Assembly: GCF_034702125.1 (NCBI RefSeq)
Contig: NC_085865.1
Span: 27,723,914-27,787,913, forward strand
Direction of reading: 5' to 3'
Length of the DNA stretch: 64,000 nt
Origin: Engraulis encrasicolus
Lineage: Eukaryota > Chordata > Actinopteri > Clupeiformes > Engraulidae
The position numbers were made by a program, and so were the translations under genes. Of the stretch, positions 46,209 through 57,640 are shown one piece after another. Numbering within the stretch: the stretch's first letter is position 1; each line of letters begins with the position of its first letter. The notes below the pieces were generated by a model that saw only the letters and a list, made by a program, of their open reading frames with translations, did no database searches and had not been told where the DNA came from.

Positions 46209-46380
46209 GCAATTTTTGACATCTTGGGTATTCCTTCCATGTCACATTTTGACTATGTGGCCTAACCCTAAACCTATTCCTAAACCTAACCTCAATGACG
46301 TTATGCTGCCACAAGGGGGCGCCTTTGAGGACATAGTCAAAATGTGACGTGGAAGGAATACCCAAGACGTCAAAAATTGC
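46209..46380. repeat. Inverted repeat with 49-bp arms around a CCTAAACC tract
   Basis: Arms 46209-46257 and 46332-46380 are complements with two mismatches, starting GCAATTTTTGACATCTTGG. The 74-base loop holds a degenerate telomere-like 'cctaaccctaaacctattc' tract. It looks like a non-coding foldback element, but no duplication marks its ends. Confidence 0.88.
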
Positions 46381-46514
46381 AGAGACTGTGTAGAGGCTCC
46401 TAATTGCCTCTTTACAACAATCACCATTATGATTGGTGCATTCCTGCTTCGTTCGCCTTGTCAACAGAATGAACTCCAGGCCCACTTCAACAGCTCAAGC
46501 AAATAGCAAATTTG

Positions 46515-47869
46515 GTTAACACTTTAAAATAATGGATGCAAAAAAGCATTATAAAGACTTAATAAATAATGAACTATTTATTAACAAAATAAAAAAACTC
46601 TGTTAAAAGGGTTTTAGGGCGTATTCAGACCAGGAAAGTCCTATAAGCTATAGGACGGTCATGAAACATGGTTTATGCAATCATTGATTACACAATTGAC
46701 GATTCCATAGTACACACCTACACATTATTGATACCCAGCGAGAAGACACACTCTTCGTGCATCATTTCTTATACTCTTATTCCTCACATCTAGTAATAAC
46801 ACATTAGATATTTGGAACTGTATAAGAATTGTATACTTAATAATGTAATCATAATTACATTGCTGTACTTCCCTTAATTTAATGGTAGCCATGTAATTTC
46901 GATTGCATAACTGCAGTTGAACCTACATTAACGTTGCACCTTGGTGAGGAAGAATATTCCTCACGCCCATTAATTGCAAGAGTACCTACATTTAATGGTG
47001 CAAGCCGTGCAAGGAAGTTATTCACACCCAATAATGTAATTTCGATTGCATAACTGCAATGGAACCTACAGTGAAGTAGGCTATATTTTTGAAGATCACG
47101 ATGCAATAACATTCAATTAGCAGCAGCGCTGGTCAATCAACATTTGTCACAAAAATAAGGTAGCATAGGGCTATTTTACGTCTCCGTAGGGGAGGGTCAT
47201 GCTTTTTTTTTGACGGCGTCACGGGGTATTTTTGAACCGTGCTAGGGGAGGGTCATGCAAAAATTGACGATCAAAGGTGGACATCTTCCGGCAACCCCGA
47301 AAATAGAAAACGAACAGTCCCTAAGCCATCCTCAATGAACATGTGAATGACCGTAGGCCTACAATAATGTACGCCCACGATTGCGATAGTTTAGGCTATT
47401 ATTTTATTAATATTGTTGCAAACAAACTCTCTGTCGAATTTACACCAAAGACATGGACATGACAAGTTGTGGAGTCGCTTTGTTTACACTCTGTTTCCCA
47501 TGAATCTCGACAAACGACGGAAGCTCCCGAGGTACAAAAAAGCAAAAGGTCTGGGATTAGGTCCAGTCTGCTTTCACAGACCTTTCAGCTCGGTCTCGGT
47601 CCACTTGTTTGGTCCGGACCAGGATTCGCTGGTTTGTATTCAGACCATCCCAAAAGGTCCGAACCAACGAAAATCTGGTCCGTTTGGTCATTTGGTCCGG
47701 ACCAAATGGGGTAGGTGTGAATACGCCCTTAAAATCCTGAACATATCATTTGTAAATATTTCATAAAGCATGAATATAAATTTAGTAAGTAATAAAAACA
47801 TTTGTTAAGGTTTAGTTATCATTAGTAAATTATTTGCTTTTTATGCATCCATTATTATAAAGTGTTACC
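46515..47869. mobile_element. 8-bp-TSD DNA transposon, GGTAACACTTTA family 3
   Basis: The right end, read inward, is GGTAACACTTTATAATAATG, and the left is GTTAACACTTTAAAATAATG (one base offset). The ends pair over about 30 bases including GGATGCA. The palindromic 8-mer CAAATTTG flanks both ends (46507-46514, 47870-47877). AT-rich inner words ('aaataatgaactatttatt', 'agtaagtaataaaaac') resemble the 463 element. Most of its length is a nested Harbinger-like element (46617-47728); the core is only about 240 bp. No gene. Confidence 0.85.
46617..47728. mobile_element. PIF/Harbinger-like element nested in the 46515 transposon
   Basis: The left end GGGCGTATTCAGACCAGGA pairs with the right end (complement GGGCGTATTCACACCTACC). 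TTA lies on each side (46614-46616, 47729-47731). GGTCCGGACCA palindromes repeat near the right end (47610-47705), and two related 'catgtaatttcgattgcataactgc' type segments near 46890 and 47035 form an inner direct repeat. The frames near 47413-47766 show no transposase motif. Confidence 0.78.
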
Positions 47870-47879
47870 CAAATTTGTT

Positions 47880-48880
47880 AGGAAGAAGATTACTTTGGGG
47901 TAGCTGACTTGGTTCTTCATCATAGCAGAGTGTTCAAGGGTAGCAGGTATTGCTGGTATGGCTTTATTGTGAAACAGACATAAACTAATTATAATAATAT
48001 TATAATAATCTTTTTGTAAAACGAAATGTGTTACTGCAGCTCAAACTAAGCGTAAAAAAAATCATAATTATTTTATCATCCTACTGACACGGTATCATGT
48101 GCAAAAGTTTAACTTATTTCTACACAACCCTGCTATGACATACTGTAACATATAGAGCCTGATCTTGAAGGGATTGCGTCCAATTTCTCACGCAAACCAA
48201 CATCCACAATTGTGTGCAGATTCCGACACTTTCCCTGCTGTCTGGAGCACACAGATGGTTATGGTTTCTGATTGGTCTAGCTGTGCCCTTCCAAAAAGCA
48301 TGACTAAACTTAACCTGTCAGTAATGCAATGTTTCTGAGTTGTTAATTTGCGCCTTGACCAGAACCATCCCTAAACCTACCCTGTCAAATACAGCTGCAA
48401 GAGCACTGCGCATGTGTGTCAAAGGGAATTGCTTTAGATTATAGACGTAATTCGTTCAAGATCCTGTAGACCTATGAGCAACACATTTTAATGTGCATGC
48501 CACTGAGACTACACATCTGCAGAAACATCATTTCACATAGTACTCATGAGAACGCCTGTATGTGCATTTGGAATTTTGATAGAAAAACCCGGGTGGATTA
48601 GGATTCCAATCCCTGCTCAAATGAATGTGACTGGCTGCATCTCATCCAATAAGACGGTGACAAGCTGATTCACAATGACAGGGAATTGGAACAGATCAAC
48701 CTGCTCAAGGGAAAGTAATCCCGCATCGTTATCTGGAAATTCTCATGTACGCTGTGTAGTCAGAGGTGAGGAGCTATCTGTTATCTCCGACTTTTGAGTT
48801 TGACGTTTCTTTTTTTGGGAAGAGTTTGGAGGCTTGAAGACAACTTGTAACATCTGACTTCTAAGTATCAGGATACCAAA
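47880..48880. other. Intergenic, no feature recognised
   Basis: Mixed sequence. A possible unrecognised repeat spans about 48165-48470 (has 'ccatccctaaacctaccct'), without clear ends. Confidence 0.35.
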
Positions 48881-48885
48881 ATATT

Positions 48886-49325
48886 CCAGGCAATTCCATG
48901 CTCCCAAAGTTATGTGTTAACAGTTTGGAGTGTTTCACTTCCTCTTCCAATATACAGACATGGATGACAGATTATGGTATGGATGAATTTGACTGGACTG
49001 CACAGAGTCCTAACTTGAATCAAACAGAACACCTTTAGGATGAAGTAGAGTGGAGACTGAGAGTAAGGCCTTCTCGACCAACAGCAGTGTTTGACTTCAC
49101 CAATGCACTTTTGGAACAATACTCAACCATTTCTATATACACACTCCTCACCCTTGTGGACAGACTTCTCAGATGAGTTGAAGCTGTGGACCGATAAATT
49201 GAGCACCATTGGTTAGGAATGGTATGGCAGTTCATGTAATATTCTCACATACAAATGCAGAAAAATGTAATATCAGAAATTTGTGAGTTAAGGCAAGTTA
49301 GCGAATTACTTTTGGTAAACTTACG
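48886..49325 (+). pseudogene. Tc1-like transposase, C-terminal relic
   Basis: The plus strand encodes, with stops, DEFDWTAQSPNLNQTEHL and a following EWRLRVRPSRPTAVFDFTNALLEQ. This matches the Tc1 block holding the third acidic residue of the DDE triad (consensus SPDLNPIEHLW, here altered to SPNLNQTEHL). VDRLLR-VEAV and a 'gttaggaatggtatggcag' 3' UTR follow. Near 49300-49325 'gaattacttttggtaaact' looks like a decayed right terminal repeat. The N-terminal half and left end are absent. Same subfamily as the relic at 50321-51330. Confidence 0.85.
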
Positions 49326-49329
49326 TAAG

Positions 49330-50315
49330 ACATGGCCACACCAACTTTGGTGATTATAAGGTTTATTACATAGGCTCTACGCAAAGGGGTTAACAACTGA
49401 AAAAGCTTCCTATCCATAGCTAGATTATTCTTTGCAGTAAGTGAATGGCTGCATGCTACAGTACATGGTCTTTGTGCAGTCCGTGGAAACGAAAAAAGCT
49501 CCCACTTTAGTTCCATATTACAGTCAGTGTGGCTAATACCTTTCCAGACTGGCAGTGATGCATGTGTCCTTTTCTCTGGGCCCTCTGTTCCAGGCCCCAA
49601 ATGTAGGGCAGGTCAGAGAAAAGGGAGGGAGACTTATACTTCTCATTTTCTCACTAATGATATTCTTTTTCAAACGGCATCAATTTGAGGGATGAAGAAA
49701 ACGTGCATGAAAAGGCCACCCTTTTGCCTTTTTCTCAAAATGTAAAAAGGTGCTCAGAGGAAAGTGGGGCCCAGATCACTTTTGTGCCACATTATTGAAG
49801 GGGTCGCTATATGAAGTTGCCCAGCCTTTTCTAGCTCTCATCATTATGCACACACCCGCGTGCTACAGACACAAAAACCTACATGAGTAAACATGCACAT
49901 GCACACATGCAAACACACACATAACACTTAATGCACTCAGTTGGGCACGTGCACATACCAGTGGTGGCTGCCAGTTTGTCAAACAGGGGAGGCTGGTCAA
50001 TTACAATATCTACAGATTTTACACACATCTTACATTGGTCCTGAGGAACAAATGGCCCCACACACTAAAGGACTCTTGTCGAAACAAATTTGTTGGAAAG
50101 CTGGTGTTTTTTTACTATACATATTGTTCTTAATTATTTGAGTGTAGCTCTTTGTGAGAAATCTTGAAGCAGTCTGTTCTGGAATAAACACGGGAACTGA
50201 CCTGTGGTGGGGATTCTAACAGAGAGCTGGTGATACTATCACATCATATTCAATTAATCATTATATTCATACTTGTATTCATAGGGAAATGTTATATTTA
50301 TATATATTTTAAAAA
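49330..50315. other. Intergenic, no feature recognised
   Basis: No frame, TIR or notable simple repeat is supported, except short CA tracts near 49850-49920. Confidence 0.4.
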
Positions 50316-50320
50316 ATATA

Positions 50321-51330
50321 CAGTGCTGGCCAAAAGTATTGCCACCCATTCAATTCTGTCAGATACTATTCAATTTCTTCCAGAAAATGATTGCAATCAC
50401 AAATGCTTTGTCATTAATATCTTCATTTGTTTGTCTTGCAATCAAAAAACACAAATGAGAATGAAAAAAAAAATCAAATGAATGATCATTGTACACAAAA
50501 TTCCAAAAATGGGCTGGACAGAAGTATTGACACCCTCTGTCTAATACTTGGTAGCACAACCTTTAGACAAAATAATGTTGAACAACCACTTCTGATAACC
50601 ATCAGTGAGTTTCCTACAATGCGTGCGTGCGTGCGTGCGTGCGTGAGAGAGAGAATGAGAGGGATGGAGAGATAGAGAATACAGATGGTCTGAATTTTAT
50701 AAAAAGTAAGGAGAAATTTATTTTGAATATTAGAACTTGTGTACACATGGCTATGTTTGCTGCTTTTTACCAGCACACTGTGATACTTCTCACTGTAAAC
50801 AGATGTTTCCCAGCATGTGGAGCAGTAGAGATGGACGGGTGCGTGAAGAGCAGTGGTTATGTTCCCACCCCAGTCTTGATGATGTGCACAGCTTCTGTTT
50901 GCTCTCATGATTACCGTCTGACACCGTGTAGTTTACAGCTGTGGTGTTATCTGTTTGCTCATCTTACCTCAAGAAACTGTGAAACACAAGCACTCTCACT
51001 CTCTTCCACATCATGTAAACACGTCATGCTCTTTTGGAAAAATTGGCCAAAAATTCTATAAACACACTCATCATTTTTTAGGACAGTCTTCCAAGACGAG
51101 TTGAGGCTGTAATCAGGGATGGACTGGGGGAGAAATAGGGCCCGGGCACTTTTGGCTGAAAGCACCCCCCCCGCGCAGAACTGATTCACCGGTGGCACTG
51201 TCGTGGGCCCCTATTTTCAGAAATGTATATGCCCGCAATGCCAGATGGCCAGTCCAGCCGTGGCTGTAATACCTGCAAAAAGTGGACTGACATATTTAAC
51301 CCAATGAATGGGTTAGGAATGGGATGGCAC
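50321..51330 (+). pseudogene. Tc1-like element, decayed, with nested MITE
   Basis: The left terminal repeat is clear: TA then CAGTGCTGGCCAAAAGTATTG at 50321. The usual 5' leader continues to about 50617, where a GCGT microsatellite and unrelated sequence replace most of the gene. From about 51000 the transposase C-terminus resumes ('tgctcttttggaaaaattgg', then DSLPRRVEAVI at 51081-51113). It is split by a 149-bp hAT MITE (51114-51262) and continues with PAKSGLTYLTQ and the 'gggttaggaatgggatggca' 3' UTR. The right terminal repeat is lost. The gene is non-functional. Confidence 0.82.
51114..51262. mobile_element. hAT MITE in Tc1 gene, perfect 8-bp TSD GCTGTAAT
   Basis: The ends CAGGGATGGACTGG and CCAGTCCAGCCGTG pair with two mismatches. 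GCTGTAAT flanks both sides (51106-51113, 51263-51270). Removing it brings together the two parts of the Tc1 C-terminus in one frame, proving an insertion later than the Tc1. A related start (CAGGGCTGGACTGG) lies at 55964. Confidence 0.9.
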
Positions 51331-51559
51331 TTCAATTCATGTCACTTGTCACCACATGGTGATGTGAGACCTGTTACATGAAGAAGTTAAACGTCTGAAG
51401 AAGGGTTCTACCCCAAACGTCACAGAAAAAATAAAGCGATAATTGGGAGCATGAAATCCTGGTTGTAGCCGACTCTTTTTTACACCTGTTAAATGAGCAA
51501 TTTTGGCATATGTCTGAAAATAGCTCTTTTGACAAAGTGGGTGCAATCTGTTTTAAACG

Positions 51560-51972
51560 CAGTCAGTCAGGCCTGGCCTAAGTTTACATGGTGATGGTGC
51601 AAAAAAGAGGATGTGAAAGTGGCGTCTGGTATTCAACTTCTCATGGTGTTTCGTAAGACACTTGTGAGGGGAAAATGAGAAAAACATATTTTACTCGAAG
51701 TGTCTTGTGTTTACAAGTTTAGAGGAAGTGTGATGTAATTTGTATGTGACGTAAATATTTTGTTTTTTTCGCTGTTTAGACAGAGACACAACTGAATTCG
51801 TCTTCAAAACTCCCCACTCTTGAAGGAGTCTTCAGATGTTTGCATTCTCAGAACCTGGTGGCACGATTGCCGTGTAAACGAAAGACAGTTTTCACTCGCA
51901 ATCGTCTCGGCAAATGCTGCTGCCTCTGTGTCTTCTGTGAAACGCTGAATGTCTCTACAAACAGCCTTACAA
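51560..51972 (-). mobile_element. Probable MITE, copy 2 of the 16677 family
   Basis: The minus strand starts AAGGCTGTTTGTAGAGAC (51971 downward) and shares 'atctgaagactccttc' and 'tttacac' words with 16677-17075. The other end lies near 51560. No certain duplication. Confidence 0.45.
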
Positions 51973-51979
51973 ATGCGTT

Positions 51980-52575
51980 GTTTACCCTGGGTTATTTAAC
52001 ACAGCAGCACGCATAGTTGCACACCTGCCGGAAAACCCTCATGTCGACTTGAAAGAGTGTGGAATCGCAGAACAAAGCTAATTTCTCAGCCAACTGTGAC
52101 TCATTCCGTCTGTTCAATCTCGCAATGCTGTCATCAGCTCCACATAGAAATTGATTCCGACACAAAGCTTAGAAGATTGACAATAACATAAAAAACGAAA
52201 ATGGGAACGGAATGGAACATATCACATGGGGCATTTCTCTGCTTGTGTCTTAAATTTAATATTTCATTGGGTTTTTTAATCTCTGGTGGTTTCATCCCAT
52301 CCAACTGTCTGTCTCTTCAGTAATGATCAATACAACACGCGGATGTGAAAGGATGTTTGAATAGAGTCAAAAGAAAATGTGTGTTTATTAAAAGATCTAA
52401 AAAAAACACTTAATATCTTACTTTGGGAAGTCAACAATGGAATAAAAAAGGTCTTGGAGCCGGTCCCAGAAATGCCAAAAAAGCCTGGTCTGGATAGGGT
52501 TACATTTGTTTGAGATTAGCAAATCAGTTTAACTTCATACAACTAAGACACATGTCATGACCTCTCAGTCATAAA
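51980..52575. other. Intergenic, no feature recognised
   Basis: Mixed sequence with no frame, TIR or RNA gene. Confidence 0.4.
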
Positions 52576-52579
52576 CAAA

Positions 52580-52607
52580 CACACGCACACGCACACACGC
52601 ACGCACG

Positions 52608-52658
<51 letters not shown>

Positions 52659-52758
52659 TGTTGTTACAGAGATGCAGTTACCCAATTACAAACAACTGTT
52701 TATCAGTAAGGCCCAATGGAGTAATAGTTCTAACAGTGTGGCATCGGAAAGCTACACA

Positions 52759-52855
<97 letters not shown>

Positions 52856-52866
52856 TGTGTGTGTGT
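52580..52866. repeat. (CA)n and (GT)n-(GCGT)n microsatellites
   Basis: CACG/CA to 52653, a unique 100-base gap, then GT (52760-52804) followed by about 13 perfect GTGC units. The two arrays are in inverted orientation. Confidence 0.95.
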
Positions 52867-52982
52867 TGTGGAATAGGAGGTAGTTGTCGCTATCAGGAAC
52901 TATTGAACTAAACAAACAAACAAATAAGTAAGTCATTACAGTGTTAGTATGGCACGTTACTAATTGGGGAGGATGCTGCCAC

Positions 52983-53926
52983 CACAGACCTGTATTAACC
53001 TAGACTGGCAATGCCCCTCGAAATTTTCGGATTTCTCAGAGCCGCAGAATCGTAGTCCGCCATCTTAGTGGAGACTCCCGTAATTACGTAATGACGTCAT
53101 GCACCGATGGGTTTTCTTAAAAATATTTTTTTTGCAACACTGGTTCACTAGTTAAGTTGGACCAGGCCATGTGTAACGTCTTTAGAACAATAGCTCTAGT
53201 ATAAATTAATGTTCTAGAAAAGTCTCGCTCTCAAGTGGCTCGTTATTTTCACAGCTGCAATGTGCTGTGCCGTGTTGTTGCTAGGTTACCTTCAGCGTCC
53301 TTGGGGGGGTATTAATAATAGCACAGTTACCGGTAGCTTCACTGAAAACGTACGGCTTATTTAAGAAATATACATACCAATATACACAGTTGTCATTACA
53401 TCTGAGTTAAGTACATAAAATAAGCTTTACACACGTAAGCATGGCCGATTCAGTGTCACAAATATCCACAAACCTGCATAAGCGGCAACGAAAACAGTCG
53501 GCTTCGGGGTTGCCAGATAACACTGATTATGTTCGTCCATTTTTACCCACAGACCGCCTTCCTCAACGGCCCCGATTGGGCGGGAAACCGCCCTATCTGG
53601 CAAGACCGCTCAGCTTCAGGCTCTCTAATAAAACGTTTGGAGGTAGTGAGGGTTATTTCATTATTGGAGTGAGAATTTAGACGTTACGACTTGTCAAAAT
53701 CTTACAAAAAATGATTGAAACCCACTTTGATAACGTTGTAATCACCGTTTGAAATCGTATGCATTCCTATGGCACACAGCTGCGATAGTCTCCACTAGGC
53801 GGGGCTACGTCTGTGGGAGGAGCCCACAGGGCGCGAAAAAGGCAAAGATGGCTGCGCCCGGTCAATCCGAAAAGCTGCCACTGGCTAGAACCGCCCATTG
53901 CCAGTCTAGGTTAATACAGGTCTGTG
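52983..53926. mobile_element. DNA transposon with perfect 31-bp inverted ends
   Basis: Left CACAGACCTGTATTAACCTA... and right ends are exact complements over 31 bases. Flanks GCTGCCAC (52975-52982) and GCTGCCAT (53927-53934) agree at 7 of 8 bases, so the duplication is 7 or 8 bp. Inner words near the ends ('ccgccatctta' left, 'gccatctttgcc' complement right) also pair loosely. The short frame at 53441-53680 has no known domain. The perfect ends point to recent mobility by an outside transposase. Superfamily is open (hAT-like if 8 bp). Confidence 0.82.
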
Positions 53927-53934
53927 GCTGCCAT

Positions 53935-54877
53935 ATTCTGGGTTGGTGAAGCAGGATAAACAAAGTGAAATACCAAATGTTCAGCTAAAATAAAGCAACT
54001 CCAGAATATTCTAAACAATACATGATAGTGCACCTTCAAGCAACTTTGGGTCAGTTTTTCCTTCCATTTCCCATCGTGGGGAGCCAATAGTTAGTCATGG
54101 TGGGTGCTGTGGGTGGTGTGTGTGGGGGGCTGATCTTCCACAAAGTCCATTTCAAATCTCTTGTCAAATGTGAGTTGACTTTTCATACAATGAAGCTCAA
54201 TGACCATATAGAAAATAGGCAGCCTTTTATTGAGGAGAATATTAAAAGCAATCTACTAATCTTGCTAATAGAGCTCTGCTTTTATGGCATCTGTCACCAT
54301 GCAAGCGGGTCAATATGGCCAGACATGCTCTCAAGTCAATATTGGCCATAGAAAAGCAGCCTTTTCCGGCCTTGTGATATGAATACACCTCCCAGAGAGA
54401 CTGAATAGAGCACCTGATATTCCTTAGCAGTCAGCCTGCCATATTGCCAATGGCTTTTTTTGCTTTCCACTTTTCTATACCCAGCATGCCTTATGGTGGG
54501 GGGCCCACAATTAGGTCTCACCACACGCGGGGCCCTGCAGTGCAGAGTGGGGCAGAAATGGGCAGCGCTTGACATGCTGCACCCCAGGACATGGCCATTT
54601 CCCCAGAGCACATAATGCACTCCTCGCTGTGAGGTCAGGCAGTTGGGTAGCCCTCAGAGTGGCTGAAGTGGCTTTCTGTGGGGCACATAACCAGCCAACC
54701 CTGTCCTGACTGGGTCAGAGTGACACTTTGTCATTTGCAAACAGACAGGCAAAGAGGTTGCCCTTTTTGCACTCCCTTTTTACCTCCTAACCCACACTGC
54801 CCACTTCCTAACTAACTTCAAAAACTTACTTTTAATGTTTTAAAGGTACATTTTGTTATTACTAGTATTGCAATTAT
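53935..54877. other. Intergenic, no feature recognised
   Basis: Mixed sequence. Near 54308-54351 two related 'caatat(t)ggcca' words form a weak repeat. No gene. Confidence 0.4.
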
Positions 54878-54892
54878 TATTATTATTATTAT

Positions 54893-54924
<32 letters not shown>

Positions 54925-54963
54925 GTTGTAGTAGCAGTAACAGTAGTAGTAGTAGTGGTAGTA
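54878..54963. repeat. (TAT)n-(AGT)n trinucleotide array
   Basis: TTA/ATT units grade into AGT units with point changes. Apparent poly-Leu and poly-Val frames are read-through. Confidence 0.93.
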
Positions 54964-55379
54964 ATTGTGGTGGTAAATGTAGTATCAGCCATAGCAAAAG
55001 CACATCTGAATTGTGGGAAAGCGATGGTATGTTTGAATGTCATGTCTAATTTTAATAAATGTAATACCCTTTACCCTTATTTGACATCCCATTCTCTATT
55101 GACGGAAAAGGTTTTCGCTTTTGGCAAGTTAAGTCAAAGTAACTCATATCCATGTAACATCATACAAAATTCAGGCAGTCATTAATTCATATGTCACAGT
55201 GTGTGGTTTGTGTCATATAATAATGAAAGCACAATTTGTTAAAGTATGTTCCCCAACAAATATTAACCATGTGTATGTGTATCCTCTGCGAATAGAGGCC
55301 CTCCATTTCACATCTAAGAGATCTGAGGCAGGGGAGATAATTGCCGCTCCATTGCTTTGTCATTTTCAATAATTTTGTG

Positions 55380-55930
55380 TAGCAGTGAGTCTCTGAGTCT
55401 CTAGTGTTCCCAGAGGCCTTGTGCTGAAGACCACTCTGCGCTCTTCACAGCAGATTACTGCTCAGTGTTTCTTCAAATTGTGTTTGAAGTTCGAATCCCC
55501 CCGTTTCTCTAATTGGCTCATCTGCAATTCCCTTTCAAAAATGGCACGTCCAAGACCTTCTCATTGTACATAATAATCCCAAAGAGACAGTGCATGACTG
55601 TTTGATGAGCCTGTCTTTTGTTCAAAGAGGACAATAAAAGCTACTCTGGACTAAAATATTCATAATATTTATTATTTTGTTCAGGTTGTCCCTGTCCATG
55701 GATTTGCTGCACTATATCAACTGTATATTTCTCCGCTGTTTACAGGCTGTTCATCATCATATTAGCAACTTGTCCGATTTACAAGTTTGCAAGGTCTGAC
55801 CTAATGTGTTTCAATACACCTCAAAGTTCAGCTGTATTTTGAGTCAAAGTCTTTGAAGCTCTCTCCTCCTCGTTTTCAGTCCCACCCTTCTCCAATTGAG
55901 TAATTACTGTGTGATAACTAGTGAGTGCAA
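55380..55930. other. Repeat-free block, candidate conserved non-coding element(s)
   Basis: About 550 bases with no repeats or TIRs and well-mixed composition. Words such as 'tctaattggctcatctgc', 'ttcataatatttattatt' and 'gagtaattactgtgtgat' look like homeodomain site clusters. No frame is long enough for an exon. With 32640-33000 it is the best enhancer candidate. Confidence 0.3.
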
Positions 55931-55963
55931 TTATAGGTTTCCTCGAGGCCAACAATGCATCCA

Positions 55964-56130
55964 GGGCTGGACTGGCATTTTTTGGGCCAGGCAGTTTCCA
56001 ATGCCAGGCCACCATGAAGCTTAAGAAAACAAAGCCTATGACAGTAGACCCTACCAATATGTGTAATAAACCGTAACCCATGCTCCCAGTTCCATGATAG
56101 GGTCTACACACTGTACCACTGATGCACAGA
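55964..56130. mobile_element. Probable hAT MITE fragment, CAGGGCTGGACTGG start
   Basis: Starts CAGGGCTGGACTGGCATTTT, the same end type as the MITE at 51114. Inside, 'agaccctaccaatatgtg' and 'catgatagggtct' form an inverted pair. The right end and duplication are not visible, so it is partial or decayed. Confidence 0.45.
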
Positions 56131-56689
56131 GAGGATGGCTCTAGTTGTCCAAGCAACTGCCTTTATGCCTTACTCCTAAGTGGAGGGTCTCTTGTAGCCT
56201 CTTACTTCTCTAGTCTACAACTACAACATGAACGTGATGTGTTAGACAATTTGAATTCAACCAAAAATAAACATATTGAACACATTCTCTGTCAGGTTTG
56301 TTGCTCCCCTCTAGACCTCCTTCCTTTACGCGTTTCCCTCCCTACCTGGTTACTCAGCAGTACTCTCTCTCTGTCTCTCTCTTTCTCTCACTCTCTCTCT
56401 CAGGTGCTTACTGTATGTCGCGTGTTTGTTAGTCATCCCATTCTATCCTCCATCTTGCTCTATGTGGATCTCTCTCGTCACAATCAGTGCGTTTGGTGTT
56501 ACACTCTCAGCTTGTGTCAAAGGTGTGTGTGTGTGTGTGCAGGCCTATGAGTGTGTGTTTGAGCTGGCACCCTTACCTTCGTCTTCATCTTCATCTTCAT
56601 CTCTCTGGAGGAGGAGTGTAGGAGTGGAACAGTTAGGGAGGGGACGTGAATGGCAGCGTGTGGAGCAGAGCTGCCACCACACAGTGGAA

Positions 56690-56815
56690 GTACATTAAAA
56701 CCGTTCAAAGGGGCCGCGGGAGTCGGAACGCCGCGCTCCAGCGGAGACGCATGCAAATGGAGTTTAATTCTCCGAGCGAGCACCAGTTAAACTGTCACTG
56801 GCTTCTGAGGGGAAT
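56690..56815. other. GC-rich block with octamer word
   Basis: Even-textured, CpG-containing sequence with 'acgcatgcaaatggag' (POU octamer ATGCAAAT, 56751-56758) and 'gtttaattctcc'. Possible regulatory element, judged only by sequence words. Confidence 0.2.
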
Positions 56816-57185
56816 GTGTGTGTGTGTGTGTGTGTGTGTGGGGGGGGTTACAGAACAGAGTGGGAGGTACACACTGTCTACAGCAGGGGAAGACAGAGCG
56901 TGCAAAGTAGGGGGTATGGGGGTGAGGAGGACAGAGACACTGGAAGTGCAATAGTGGAACAAAATGAAGCCGGGACCAAAATACAGTTGGGAGTTTAAAC
57001 TTACCGGGAGAGCTAATCTCATCTGGCATACTAATACAACTTGTCTAAAATATTCTTGTGAAAACTTAATGATAAGTCAGTTGATGTAGATCATTCTAAC
57101 TTAAAAGCAAAAACTCAATGTGAATAAAATCATATGTGGAAAGTAGATTAAAAAGTGTATGGCACAAATGAGGCATACTGTATGG

Positions 57186-57515
57186 CAGGGGTGGGGAACC
57201 TTTTTCTTTTGAAGGGCCACTTCAAATTCCTCCATACAAGTCCTCCAAGGGCCGTACTATGAACACAAACCAGGATTTCCCCTTGCATTTTGGGCCTATA
57301 TTGAAGGCAGCCACCTTTACAACAGACCCCACCTTCACTAGGTCCCCTGAAATAAAACTTAATTTTATTGCAAATGCATTTTTTAAGATTCCTTTACAAA
57401 ACATATCATATTTCATGTGAAGCAGCATGGCATTAAAACCATATCGGGGACCGGATAAGATGGCCTCAACGGCCCTAAACGGTCCTTGAGACATACAGCA
57501 GGTTCCCCACCCCTG
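57186..57515. mobile_element. hAT MITE, CAGGGGTGGGGAACC ends
   Basis: Ends CAGGGGTGGGGAACC and GGTTCCCCACCCCTG are exact 15-base complements. Flanks CTGTATGG (57178-57185) and TTGTATGG (57516-57523) agree at 7 of 8. The 'gaagggccact' and 'aagggccgta' words near the left are typical of this hAT MITE type. 330 bp, no gene. Confidence 0.85.
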
Positions 57516-57532
57516 TTGTATGGGAATGCATA

Positions 57533-57640
57533 CACAGTGGAATTTGCAGTGTTAATTCAACACCAGCAGAGTCGATTTTAACACTCAGAGTGTTGGTACA
57601 ACACCTCCAGTGTTGAATTGGCCCTTCAAAATTTGCTGTG
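57533..57640. mobile_element. Small TA-flanked MITE
   Basis: The ends CACAGTGGAATTTGCAGTG and the complement of the right end (CACAGCAAATTTTGAAGGG) are related, with TA on each side (57531-57532, 57641-57642). The body is made of 'gtgttaattcaacacc' words in both orientations. It begins 10 bases after the duplication of the previous MITE. Confidence 0.6.

Noticed and set aside
47413..47766. 117-codon frame with LGLGPVCFHR
   Set aside because: Lies in the right end of a Harbinger-like element made of GGTCCGGACC palindromes; no transposase motif or codon signal.
53441..53680. 79-codon frame starting MADSVSQIST
   Set aside because: Inside the 944-bp TIR element, with no recognisable domain and no support as an exon. 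It could be a chance frame.
54336..54620. 94-codon minus-strand frame
   Set aside because: No domain, repeat or splice context; treated as chance.
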